Source: Chromatiaceae bacterium | Lineage (GTDB): Bacteria > Pseudomonadota > Gammaproteobacteria > Chromatiales > Chromatiaceae | Length of the DNA: 64,000 bases | Direction: 5' to 3' | Assembly: GCA_016714645.1 (NCBI GenBank) | Contig: JADKCI010000001.1 | Span: forward strand, 1,401,335-1,465,334 | In this document: positions 49,748 through 57,828 of the stretch, piece by piece | Layout of the letters: each line of letters begins with the position of its first letter | How positions within the stretch are numbered: the stretch's first letter is position 1 | The notes under the pieces: generated by a model | What the model saw: only the letters and a program-made list of their open reading frames with translations | What the model was told of the DNA's origin: nothing | Databases searched by the model: none | Program-made: the position numbers and the translations under genes

Positions 49748-50293
49748 ATGACCCTTGTAACCTCGCCAAGTCCCAAGCCCCTGCCTGCCTGGAAGAGCCC
49801 CTGGATCATTGGGTGGGTCTCCCTGGTCGTGGTGGTCCTGATCGTCAATATCATCTTCGTCGTCCTGGGTTTCTCCACGAATCCGGGTCTGGTGGTCGAT
49901 AACTTTTACGATCGTGGCCAGGATTACGAGAAGACCTGGGCCAGTCGGCAGGAGCGTGATCCGGGCTGGGTCCTGCGGGCCGATGTCCCCCAGGATCTGG
50001 TGGTCGGTGAGCCCTCGGTGCTCCGCTTCTTCCTTGTCGATAAGGCCGGCCAGCCCGCGGACATCGATAACGCCCACTTCTACGCTTACCGTCCCTCGGA
50101 CGCCAAGCGGGATTTTGATCTGCCCATGATCGAAGAGGGGCCGGGTCGTTTTCGGGTCGATGTAAACTTTCCCCTGATGGGGGTTTGGGACACCCTGGTG
50201 GCGGTACGTCAGGGGGAGGAGGAGTTCAATCTCGGCAGACGCATTTCCGTCCCCGCCCCCCGCGGCGGATCTCAGGTTCCCGTCACGAATTGA
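49748..50293 (+). CDS. fixH: FixH family protein (cbb3 oxidase assembly)
   Basis: 181 residues. One membrane helix (about 24-46: IGWVSLVVVVLIVNIIFVV), then a periplasmic domain with NPGLVVDNFYDRGQDYEKT, typical of FixH/CcoH. FixH works with CcoI in copper delivery or oxidase maturation. ATG 49748 follows AGGAGA. Gene order ccoG-fixH-ccoI-ccoS is the classical fixGHIS set. Confidence 0.92.
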   Translation: MTLVTSPSPKPLPAWKSPWIIGWVSLVVVVLIVNIIFVVLGFSTNPGLVVDNFYDRGQDYEKTWASRQERDPGWVLRADVPQDLVVGEPSVLRFFLVDKAGQPADIDNAHFYAYRPSDAKRDFDLPMIEEGPGRFRVDVNFPLMGVWDTLVAVRQGEEEFNLGRRISVPAPRGGSQVPVTN

Positions 50294-50330
50294 CCCTGGT
50301 CAGCGCGACAGTCTCCGATCGACCTTGGCC

Positions 50331-52859
50331 GTGAGCGCCTTCCAGGGCCCGATCCCTGGCCAGAACTCGCTTCAGTCATCACGCTGCTTTCATTGCGGCC
50401 TGCCCGTAGCCTCTCCGGCCGAGGTGCGGGCCCCCGTTCGAAACCAGATGCGGAGTTTCTGTTGCAACGGGTGCAAGTCCGTCTGCGAGGCCATCCATGC
50501 GGCGGGTCTCGAGGGCTTTTATCAGCGCACCCCCGAGGGCGAAGTCCTGGGTCCGCCACCAGAGCCCCCCAAGGAATTGGCCCTTTACGATATCGATGCG
50601 GTCCAGGAGGAGTTCGTCGATTCCCTGGGCGAGACCCGCGAAATCAACTTGCTGGTCGAAGGCATCCATTGCGCCGCTTGCGTCTGGTTGATCGAGAATA
50701 GCCTCAAGGCCCTGCCGGGGGTGGCCGAAGCGCGGGTCAACCTCACCGGCCGGCGGCTGCGACTCAAGTGGGACAATAGCCGCCTCAAGCTCTCCCAAGC
50801 CCTCCGGCGGCTGGGAGAGATCGGTTACGCCGCCGTGCCTTTCGATCCGGAGGTGGCGGAAGGTTCGCTGCAGCGCGCCAATCGGCGACTCCTCTATCGC
50901 CTGGCTGTCGCGGCCTTCGGCATGATGAATCTCATGTGGATTTCCATCGCCCTCTATTCCGGCGCGGACCAGGGCGAGTTTCGCGGCCTCTTCCATTGGA
51001 TCGGTTTCGCCGTCGCCACGCCCGTCCTCATCTATTCCGGCTGGCCCTTTTATCGGGGCGCCTGGCTGGGAGTCAGAGCCGGCAGCCTGACCATGGACCT
51101 GCCCATTGCCATTGGTGTTTCAATCACTTATGGCTATTCCCTTTACGTCACGATCAGCGGGTCCCGTATCGGCGAGGTCTATTGGGACACGGTCGTAAAC
51201 TTCCTTTTTGTGATCCTGGTCGGCCGCTTCCTGGAGTCGATCTCCAAGCGCCAGGCGGTGGCCTCCACCCAACGGCTGCTTGATCTCCAGCCCAAGGTTG
51301 CGACCGTTCTGCGCGGGGGCGATGAGGTGCTCTTGCCGATTCGGGCCGTTAAAGCCGGTGAAACCGTGCTGGTGCGGCCAGGTGAAAAGGTGCCCGTGGA
51401 TGGCGTCATCCTGGAGGGCGAAAGTCAGATGGATGAATCCCTGCTCACCGGCGAGGCGGCGCCGGTGGCGAGGAAGCGGGGCGATCGGGTGGCGGCGGGA
51501 ACCCTGAATGGTGCTGGCGCCCTCCGGGTCCAGGTCGAGGGCCTGCTGCGGGACACGGCTCTGGGGCGCATCATTGCCTTGGTGGAGGAGGCCCAGGCGA
51601 GCAAGGCGCCCATCCAATGCACCGCGGATCGTATCGTCCCCTGGTTTGTCGCCATCACCCTCACCCTGGGGCTGGTGACCTTCCTTTTCTGGGTTAGCAC
51701 GGATTTCGAGCTCGCCCTTATGGCCGCCACCGCCGTTCTCATCATCACCTGTCCCTGCGCCTTCGGTATGGCGACGCCCATGGCCATTGCCGTTGCCTCG
51801 GGGTTAGGCGCCCGCCATGGCATCCTGGTCAAGACCGGAGCCGTGTTGGAAAGCCTGTCCGACATCGACCATTTCGTTTTCGACAAGACCGGCACCCTCA
51901 CCGAAGGGCGGCCGGCGGTGACCGCCGTCGCACATGGGGGCGGTACCTGGAGGGGCGACGGGTCACTGGACCCTGACTCGGACCTGGCGCGGCACCTGGC
52001 CAGCCTGGCGGCCCTGGAGCGCTTCTCGGAGCATCCGGTCGCCCAGGCGGTGCTTAATCTCTGCCGGGATCAGGGGGTTGAGTTCCGTCATCTGGAGGTG
52101 GCCGACAGCCTGTCGCGGCCGGGGCAGGGCATCCTGGGCCGGGTGGGTGGGCAGGCCGTGATCGCGGGCACCGCCGATTGGCTGATCGCTCAGGGCGTCG
52201 ATCCCTGGACGGGACCCTTGGCCATCGCGGATCAAGAGCTTAACGCCAGTGGCGCGACCCTCATCCATGTCGCCCTTGATGGCCAGGCCCTGCTGGTGCT
52301 GGCTATCCAGGATCGGTTGCGGTTCAACGCGGCGGAGGTCGTGGCTGGTCTCAAGGCGCAGGGCATCCACGTCACCCTCCTCACGGGAGATCGCCGCGCC
52401 ACGGCAGAACGGATCGCTGCCGCCCTGGGCGGGGTCGAGGTGATCGCCGAGGTCCTGCCGGAGGCCAAGGATCGGGTGATCGCCGATCTCCAGCACCATG
52501 GCCAGCGGGTGGCCATGGTGGGGGATGGCGTCAACGATGCCCCGGCTCTGGTCCGCGCCGATGTGGGCATCGCCATGGGTAGCGGCACGGATGTCTCCAT
52601 TGCCAGCGCCGATATCGTCCTGATGCAGGCGGATCTCGCCCGGGTGCCCCAGGCCGCCGCCCTGTCGCGCCGGACCCTCAGGACTATCCGCCAGAATATC
52701 GGCATCTCCATTGCCTACAATCTCATCATGGTGCCCCTCGCCATGGCGGCCCTCGTGACCCCCCTGGTGGCCGCCGTTTCCATGCCCCTGAGTTCCCTCG
52801 CGGTTATCGGCAACTCCGCGCGCATTCGCAAACTTTTCCAGAAACCTAACCAGGGCTGA
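50331..52859 (+). CDS. ccoI: Copper-translocating P-type ATPase for cbb3 assembly
   Basis: About 842 residues. Inner-membrane P1B-type ATPase (FixI/CcoI group) that exports copper for the CcoN active site. The Cys-rich N-terminal region (CFHCGLPV, then CCNGCKSVCEAI) is the heavy-metal ATPase extension. An HMA domain with CAACVWLIE follows (about 115-185). The membrane metal site CPC (ITCPCAFGMA) is near residue 473, the phosphorylation site DKTGTLTEG near 517 and the hinge GDGVNDAPAL near 730. Start is GTG 50331; a TTG two codons upstream is also possible. Confidence 0.95.
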   Translation: MSAFQGPIPGQNSLQSSRCFHCGLPVASPAEVRAPVRNQMRSFCCNGCKSVCEAIHAAGLEGFYQRTPEGEVLGPPPEPPKELALYDIDAVQEEFVDSLGETREINLLVEGIHCAACVWLIENSLKALPGVAEARVNLTGRRLRLKWDNSRLKLSQALRRLGEIGYAAVPFDPEVAEGSLQRANRRLLYRLAVAAFGMMNLMWISIALYSGADQGEFRGLFHWIGFAVATPVLIYSGWPFYRGAWLGVRAGSLTMDLPIAIGVSITYGYSLYVTISGSRIGEVYWDTVVNFLFVILVGRFLESISKRQAVASTQRLLDLQPKVATVLRGGDEVLLPIRAVKAGETVLVRPGEKVPVDGVILEGESQMDESLLTGEAAPVARKRGDRVAAGTLNGAGALRVQVEGLLRDTALGRIIALVEEAQASKAPIQCTADRIVPWFVAITLTLGLVTFLFWVSTDFELALMAATAVLIITCPCAFGMATPMAIAVASGLGARHGILVKTGAVLESLSDIDHFVFDKTGTLTEGRPAVTAVAHGGGTWRGDGSLDPDSDLARHLASLAALERFSEHPVAQAVLNLCRDQGVEFRHLEVADSLSRPGQGILGRVGGQAVIAGTADWLIAQGVDPWTGPLAIADQELNASGATLIHVALDGQALLVLAIQDRLRFNAAEVVAGLKAQGIHVTLLTGDRRATAERIAAALGGVEVIAEVLPEAKDRVIADLQHHGQRVAMVGDGVNDAPALVRADVGIAMGSGTDVSIASADIVLMQADLARVPQAAALSRRTLRTIRQNIGISIAYNLIMVPLAMAALVTPLVAAVSMPLSSLAVIGNSARIRKLFQKPNQG

Positions 52860-52869
52860 ATCCCGCTCC

Positions 52870-53088
52870 ATGGAAGTCATCTACGGTCTTATTCCTGGCA
52901 TGATCCTCTTGGGCCTTGGGGCCGTCATCGTCCTCTTCTGGGCGGCCCGTTCCGGTCAATTCGACGATCTCGAGGGGGATGGCCAGCGGATCCTCATGGA
53001 CGAGGATGCCGTGGACCCCCGGCGGATTCCGGACGCTGAGGGGATGCCTGACAGCCGGGAAGAGAAGGATAAAAAAACCGACCCCTAA
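52870..53088 (+). CDS. ccoS: cbb3-type oxidase assembly protein CcoS
   Basis: 72 residues. One N-terminal helix (about 5-25) followed by FWAARSGQFDDLEGDGQRIL, the CcoS signature, and an acidic tail. Needed to insert heme b and copper into CcoN. It starts ten bases after ccoI. Confidence 0.94.
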   Translation: MEVIYGLIPGMILLGLGAVIVLFWAARSGQFDDLEGDGQRILMDEDAVDPRRIPDAEGMPDSREEKDKKTDP

Positions 53089-53189
53089 CCCTTGGGGCCC
53101 ATTCACGGCGTGGGGAAGACCGCTTGCTACTGGGGGATCAGGCCCGTGTCGGGCGAATGGCCCGCGATTCGGCGGGCTCATCGTCGGGG

Positions 53190-53921
53190 TTAACGGGCTT
53201 GGCCCGTCACCATCCGGCTGGCGGGTCCCAGCAGATAGAGATATTGGCTGGCAATGGACTCGGGCGGGGCCAGGTCCGCTGGGTTCTCCCCGGGATAGAG
53301 GCGGGCGCGCAGACCGGTGCGGACGATGCCGGGATACAGGCTGTTGACCCGGAGCCGGCCCTGGTCGCGGGTTTCCTCCGCCAGGGTCTGCATCAGGCCC
53401 TCGATGCCGAACTTGGCGGCGGCGAAGGCACCCCAATAGGCCAGGCCCTGGCGGCCCACGCGATCCGCGGTGAAGACGATGGAGGCGTCGGGGGCTTGCC
53501 GGAGCAGGGGCAGGCAGGCCTGGGTGAGCAGGAAGGGGGCGGTCAGGTTGATGCGCAGGACCCGTTCCCACTCACTGGCGTCATAGTCATCGATGCGGCT
53601 CAGGAAGGGGGCGAAGGCGGCGCAGTGAGCCAGGCCATCCAACCGACCAAATTCCCGCCCAATCGTAGCCGCGACGGCGGCATAGTGCGGCTCGTCGCCC
53701 GCCTCCAGGTCCAGGGGTAGGATCGCGGGCTCTGGGGCCCCGCTCGCCGCAATCCGATCATAGAGCGGCTCTATCGAAGCCTCTTCCTGGTCCGAGAGGA
53801 TGAGGGTGGCGCCGTGGGCGGCGCAGGCGCTGGCAACGGCGGCGCCCAGGCTGTCGGCGGTGCCCGTGACGAGGATGACGCGGCCGGCGAGGAGGTTGGG
53901 GGCGGGCTGATAATTTTCCAT
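53190..53921 (-). CDS. YciK-like short-chain dehydrogenase, catalytic residues substituted
   Basis: 243 residues. SDR fold: TGTADSLGAAVA (about 19-30) binds the cofactor and RINLTAPFLLTQ holds the structural Asn. The usual YXXXK reads F-A-A-A-K (WGAFAAAKFG), so the catalytic Tyr is Phe, and the Ser stretch of YciK (FTSSSVGRQ) reads FTADRVGRQ. Both changes argue against normal dehydrogenase activity. Located downstream of ubiG as yciK is in relatives, separated by the squalene/phytoene-synthase-like gene where gph often lies. Confidence 0.88.
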   Translation of the reverse strand: MENYQPAPNLLAGRVILVTGTADSLGAAVASACAAHGATLILSDQEEASIEPLYDRIAASGAPEPAILPLDLEAGDEPHYAAVAATIGREFGRLDGLAHCAAFAPFLSRIDDYDASEWERVLRINLTAPFLLTQACLPLLRQAPDASIVFTADRVGRQGLAYWGAFAAAKFGIEGLMQTLAEETRDQGRLRVNSLYPGIVRTGLRARLYPGENPADLAPPESIASQYLYLLGPASRMVTGQAR

Positions 53922-53974
53922 AATGTTATGTCGATGTGGCGGAAGGGATAAGGGCTGGCCGCGCGGGTCCTCTG

Positions 53975-54895
53975 TCAGCGCCAGGTCTCGCGCCAGGCGA
54001 TCCAGAGCTTGCGCACCGGTGTGAGGCTGAGCCGTTGGTCAACGACCTGGAAGGACAGGGCCTCGATCTCCCGGAGCAGGCTGGCGAGGATGCGTGCCCG
54101 TACCCGGGCGAAGGGGGGGAGGGCGCCGAAATGGGCGGACCGAGCCTGCAGGGCCTGGGCTTGGCGAGCGAGTTCTGGGAGCCACTCCACCAGGCGGGCG
54201 CGGTGCTGGCCTTCCCGGAGGGCGTCGGGGGTCAGGTGATGAGGGCCCAACAGGTCCAGCGGGATAGGCACCCGACCTTGGCGGGCCAGCCAGCCGCTGT
54301 CGCGAATGCGGTAGACCAGGGCGCAGAAGGCCCCGATGGCTCGCGCCGAGGTGAGGTGGTCTGGATCGGTGAGGCCATGGCACCCGGCCATGAGTTCGAA
54401 CAGGGCCCCGAGATCGGCGTCGCAGGCGTGGACCAGGGCCGCCGAGTCCGGCAGGGGGCGGCGCCAGATTTCCGCTTCCACCTGATCGGCCATCTGGAAA
54501 AAAGGTTGGAGGGGCAAGGGGTGTCGGTTCGCTACCGTCTGCAGGGCCAGGCTTAAGGGGTGGCTGGGTCGGCCGTCGGCGAGCTTGTCCAGTTCCTCGC
54601 GCCACCACTGGAGCTTAAGCCTGGCAACGCCGGGATCCCTGACCTCAACCAGGATGGCGCGGACCTGATGGCGCCAGGCGGCGAGGATCGCCAGGTCATC
54701 ACGTAGGCCAGGTGGCGAAAATCTCAGGCTGTAGTAAGTCGAGGAACCCAGGGGGGTGGCGGGGTTGGGGAAACGCCAGGAGGCGGGGCGATGGGTCACG
54801 AGGGTTCGTGGGTCGGAGGCGACCTGGTCCCTCCCGGCGGGGTTCGTATCACGAAAGGGTTCCGTCAAGGATCCGTCGCTCCCAGCATCAGCCAT
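53975..54895 (-). CDS. Squalene/phytoene synthase family protein (NDUFAF6-like)
   Basis: 306 residues. All-helical trans-isoprenyl synthase fold: SSTYYSLRFSPPGLRDDLAI at the start of the domain, VARLKLQWWREEL, and ALVYRIRDSG in the second metal-binding region. The first Asp-rich motif is weak (EVRDPG), as in the non-catalytic NDUFAF6-like branch, so catalysis is uncertain. ATG 54895 overlaps the end of ubiG by eight bases; a frame open further upstream is less likely. What it makes, if anything, is unknown. Confidence 0.75.
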   Translation of the reverse strand: MADAGSDGSLTEPFRDTNPAGRDQVASDPRTLVTHRPASWRFPNPATPLGSSTYYSLRFSPPGLRDDLAILAAWRHQVRAILVEVRDPGVARLKLQWWREELDKLADGRPSHPLSLALQTVANRHPLPLQPFFQMADQVEAEIWRRPLPDSAALVHACDADLGALFELMAGCHGLTDPDHLTSARAIGAFCALVYRIRDSGWLARQGRVPIPLDLLGPHHLTPDALREGQHRARLVEWLPELARQAQALQARSAHFGALPPFARVRARILASLLREIEALSFQVVDQRLSLTPVRKLWIAWRETWR

Positions 54896-55607
54896 CCACT
54901 GGGCGCCGACATGCCGCAAGGTAATTGACGTCCAGGTCCCGGGCGTCGAGGCCATAGACACCCAGCAAGGGGTTGTAGGTCATCCCCGTGAGGTGGCTCA
55001 ACTCCAGATGGGCAGCGCGTATCCAGCGCCCCAATTCCGAGGGCCTGATGAAGCGGGCATAGTCGTGGGTACCACGGGGTAGCCAGCGCAACAGGTATTC
55101 CGCGCCGATGATGGCCAAGAGGTAGGCTTTGGGGTTGCGGTTAAGGGTGGAGAAGAAGAGGTGCCCCCCAGGCTTGACCAAGCGGGCACAGGCGGCGATG
55201 ACGGAGGCCGGGTCCGGTACGTGCTCCAGCATCTCCATGCAGGTGACGATGTCGAAGCAGGCCGGGCATTCCGCCGCCAGGGTTTCGGCGGCGACCTGGC
55301 GATAGTTCACCTCAACCCCGGTCTCCAGGGTGTGCAGTTCCGCGACCTTGAGGGGCAGCTCCCCCATATCGATACCGGTGACATGGGCCCCGCGGATGGC
55401 CATGCTTTCCGCCAGAATGCCACCGCCACAGCCGACATCCAGCACCTCCTTGCCCGCGAGGCCCGCGATCTGGTCCACATAGTCAAGCCGCAAGGGGTTA
55501 ATCTCGTGCAGGGGCTTGAATTCACTGTGGGGATCCCACCAGCGGGCCGCCAAGGCTTCGAACTTACTGATTTCGGCGGGATCGACGTTGTGGATTGCAG
55601 CGCTCAT
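54888..55607 (-). CDS. ubiG: Ubiquinone biosynthesis O-methyltransferase
   Basis: 239 residues. SAM-dependent methyltransferase that performs both O-methylations in ubiquinone synthesis. EISKFEALAARWWDPHSEFK at the start is diagnostic; the SAM loop is VLDVGCGGGILAE (about 55-67), and EMLEHVPDP follows. ATG at 55607. The stop overlaps the start of the downstream squalene/phytoene-synthase-like gene. Confidence 0.96.
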   Translation of the reverse strand: MSAAIHNVDPAEISKFEALAARWWDPHSEFKPLHEINPLRLDYVDQIAGLAGKEVLDVGCGGGILAESMAIRGAHVTGIDMGELPLKVAELHTLETGVEVNYRQVAAETLAAECPACFDIVTCMEMLEHVPDPASVIAACARLVKPGGHLFFSTLNRNPKAYLLAIIGAEYLLRWLPRGTHDYARFIRPSELGRWIRAAHLELSHLTGMTYNPLLGVYGLDARDLDVNYLAACRRPVDG

Positions 55608-55680
55608 GCGTTTGCCTCGGCCAGGATGGGTGGCGGGCCTCCCTGGCCGCCGGTCCCGTCATTGTAGGTGATCCCGGTCC

Positions 55681-56232
55681 TCAGGGCATGAAGGGGACGA
55701 TCCCCGCCATGGGCCGGGCGAACTGGCTCATGTGCTCCCGCATCATGACCACCCCCCCGGTCATACCATGAATCCGGGAATCGAGGATGCCCATGGCATT
55801 GCGGACCAGTTCCATATTCTCTTCGACGCTGGCCATTTCCCCCGCCATGGCTTGGGTGTTGCCGCGGATCTGGGGCATGATGCGGGCCATGGAGTCCATG
55901 CGGGCGGCGATGGAATCCATGTGAATCATGTGATTGTCAAAGGATTCCATGTTCGCGGTGATGTCGCCCATGTCCGCATCCACGCCGATCAGGTGGTCGT
56001 GCATGGAGTACATATCCGCAATAATCTCGTTGAAGTCCTGGTAAAGGACCCGGGCGTGATAGACGTCGAAGGCGGCCCCCAGCAAGAGCAGCAGGGAGGT
56101 GGCGATAATGACGATATCGGTGATGCGGAAATGGCGATGGCGCTCGTCAAGATGGAGCTGGGTCGCGCGACCCAGGTCCTTGATAACCTCGATGACGGCC
56201 CGCCTGGGGTCTGCTACTCGCCGGCTTCTCAT
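55681..56232 (-). CDS. Membrane-anchored coiled-coil protein A, unknown function
   Basis: 183 residues, not recognised. A basic N-terminus (about 1-38), one membrane helix (about 39-55: TDIVIIATSLLLLLGAAF), then a long Met- and Asp-rich coiled coil (about 65-150) with a roughly heptad pattern. The tail RPMAGIVPFMP resembles that of the neighbouring protein B (KPMRNMNKIFPFP). The two genes are 24 bases apart on the same strand and clearly related in plan. Such proteins may form rods in the periplasm; this is a guess. Confidence 0.75.
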   Translation of the reverse strand: MRSRRVADPRRAVIEVIKDLGRATQLHLDERHRHFRITDIVIIATSLLLLLGAAFDVYHARVLYQDFNEIIADMYSMHDHLIGVDADMGDITANMESFDNHMIHMDSIAARMDSMARIMPQIRGNTQAMAGEMASVEENMELVRNAMGILDSRIHGMTGGVVMMREHMSQFARPMAGIVPFMP

Positions 56233-56256
56233 GCTCTGTCCCTCCTTGAGGGTCCG

Positions 56257-56838
56257 CTAGGGAAATGGAAAAATTTTGTTCATGTTTCGCATCGGCTTCG
56301 CCATGCGGCCCAATTCGATGCTCATAATCTGGACCTCGTTATTCATCAGGTCCATGTTGAACGAGACATTAGAGATATGGTTGCGGACGGTAGCGAGATA
56401 GTCATCGATGCCCGCCACGTTGGCGCGCATATCATTCATGTCCGTGAGGATGTTGCTCATCTCGACGTCCATGAGGGCGGTGCGTTGATCGACCGCCTCC
56501 AACAGGGCCACGCGACTCTCAATGGCGTTCATGTGGCCGCTGATGGCACTCATCTGCTGGCTCACCGAGATGAAGTGTTCCTTCATACCCCCGACGACGT
56601 TGGAGATGCGGGAGACCTGGGAGGTCAAGGTGAAGAGCAGGAGGGAGAGGGAGATCGAGATGGCGGCCAGGATGAAGGTGCCCGCCTGAATGCCGTAATT
56701 GAGGCGGGTACTGAGGCGGTTGGTGAGTTCGATTTCGCTAAGGATGATGCCCTCGAAGGTACTCAGGGCCCGCCGATACTGTTGCTGGAGGATGGCGTCG
56801 TCAACCGCCGTCCTGGATTTGATGTCTTCTTCCGTCAT
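56257..56838 (-). CDS. Membrane-anchored coiled-coil protein B, unknown function
   Basis: 193 residues from ATG 56838, which follows GAGCAGGA; the frame is open 17 codons further. A soluble N-terminus (about 1-50, with LSTFEGIILSEIELTNRLST), one membrane helix (about 53-72) and a long coiled coil (about 75-180) with Met, Asn and Asp at repeating positions. The end reads MAKPMRNMNKIFPFP, like protein A. It is the first gene of the pair; a TAGAAT about 70 bases upstream on the minus strand may be its -10 box. Confidence 0.75.
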   Translation of the reverse strand: MTEEDIKSRTAVDDAILQQQYRRALSTFEGIILSEIELTNRLSTRLNYGIQAGTFILAAISISLSLLLFTLTSQVSRISNVVGGMKEHFISVSQQMSAISGHMNAIESRVALLEAVDQRTALMDVEMSNILTDMNDMRANVAGIDDYLATVRNHISNVSFNMDLMNNEVQIMSIELGRMAKPMRNMNKIFPFP

Positions 56839-57005
56839 GGAGTCCTGCTCATCTCTTCTTATGGGGTTGGGGTGGATGACTGGACCCACCGCAATTTAAT
56901 TAAATTCTAACGCTAAACGGACTGAATGCCCATGATTTCCCTATCGTTGATCGCGCTACTCGGTTTTTCAGGCACTTGTGGAAATCGTGAACTTGGCGGG
57001 TGACA

Positions 57006-57791
57006 TCATTGTTGCAGGGTACGCCCGCCATCGACGGCGATGATCTGGCCGGTGATGTAGTCCGCCTCCCGCGCCAGAAAGGAGACGACCCGGGCGATGT
57101 CCGCGGGGGAGCCGGGTCGGCCCAGCGCGGTGCGGCTCAGTACCTCGGCCCTGACCGCCGGGCCCGGGCCCTCGCCCTCGGGCCAGAGGATGATGCCCGG
57201 CGCGATACCGTTGACCCGGATCTCGGGCCCCAATTCCCGGGCCAGGGCCTTGACCATCATGGCGTTGCCGGCTTTGGCGATAGAATAAACGGGATGATTC
57301 CTGTGGGGCCGTTCGGCATGGATATCGACCAGGTTGATGATGCAGCCGCCGCTGGCACGCAGGAGCGGCGCGGCGGCCTGGGCCAGAAAGAAGGGGCCCT
57401 TGAGGTTGGACGCCATCAGATCCTCCCATTGGTCCTCGTCAACCTGGTCGAAGGGCGTCGGATAGAAGCTGGAGGCATTGTTGACGAGGATGTCGAGCCG
57501 GCCACGAAAGCCCTGCACGCGGGCCATGAGGGCGGGGAAGGCCTGGCAGTCGCGCAGGTCGGCGCCTATCAACAAGACGGAGGAGGGGCGGCTCCTCTCC
57601 AGTTCCCGCCGCAGGGCCTCGGCGGCGGCGATGGAGTTGCGGTAATGGATGACGATGTCCGCCCCCTGGGCATGGAGGAGGCGGGCGATTTCGGCCCCGA
57701 TGCGGTGGGCGGCCCCCGTGATCAGGGCGACCTTGTGGACCAGGGGTTGATGGTTGGGTTCGTGTGCCAAGGAGGGGTCTGCCTGTATCAT
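57006..57791 (-). CDS. Pteridine reductase, short-chain dehydrogenase family
   Basis: 261 residues. Reduces dihydropteridines or dihydrofolate with NADPH. TGAAHRIGAEIARLL is the pteridine-reductase form of the cofactor motif (Arg-Ile-Gly). NNASSFYPTPF, DIHAERPHRNHPVYSIAKAG (with the catalytic Tyr and Lys) and the C-terminal TGQIIAVDGGRTL follow. It is divergent from the methyltransferase gene at 57829 with 37 bases between the annotated starts. Confidence 0.9.
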   Translation of the reverse strand: MIQADPSLAHEPNHQPLVHKVALITGAAHRIGAEIARLLHAQGADIVIHYRNSIAAAEALRRELERSRPSSVLLIGADLRDCQAFPALMARVQGFRGRLDILVNNASSFYPTPFDQVDEDQWEDLMASNLKGPFFLAQAAAPLLRASGGCIINLVDIHAERPHRNHPVYSIAKAGNAMMVKALARELGPEIRVNGIAPGIILWPEGEGPGPAVRAEVLSRTALGRPGSPADIARVVSFLAREADYITGQIIAVDGGRTLQQ

Positions 57792-57828
57792 AAGCCTCCC
57801 GCGATTTTAGCCGCTTCCGTGCCCCCCG

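Noticed and set aside
55681..56838. Paired coiled-coil proteins considered as chemoreceptor fragments
   Set aside because: No HAMP domain and no conserved signalling hairpin tip is visible; only a membrane helix plus coiled coil.
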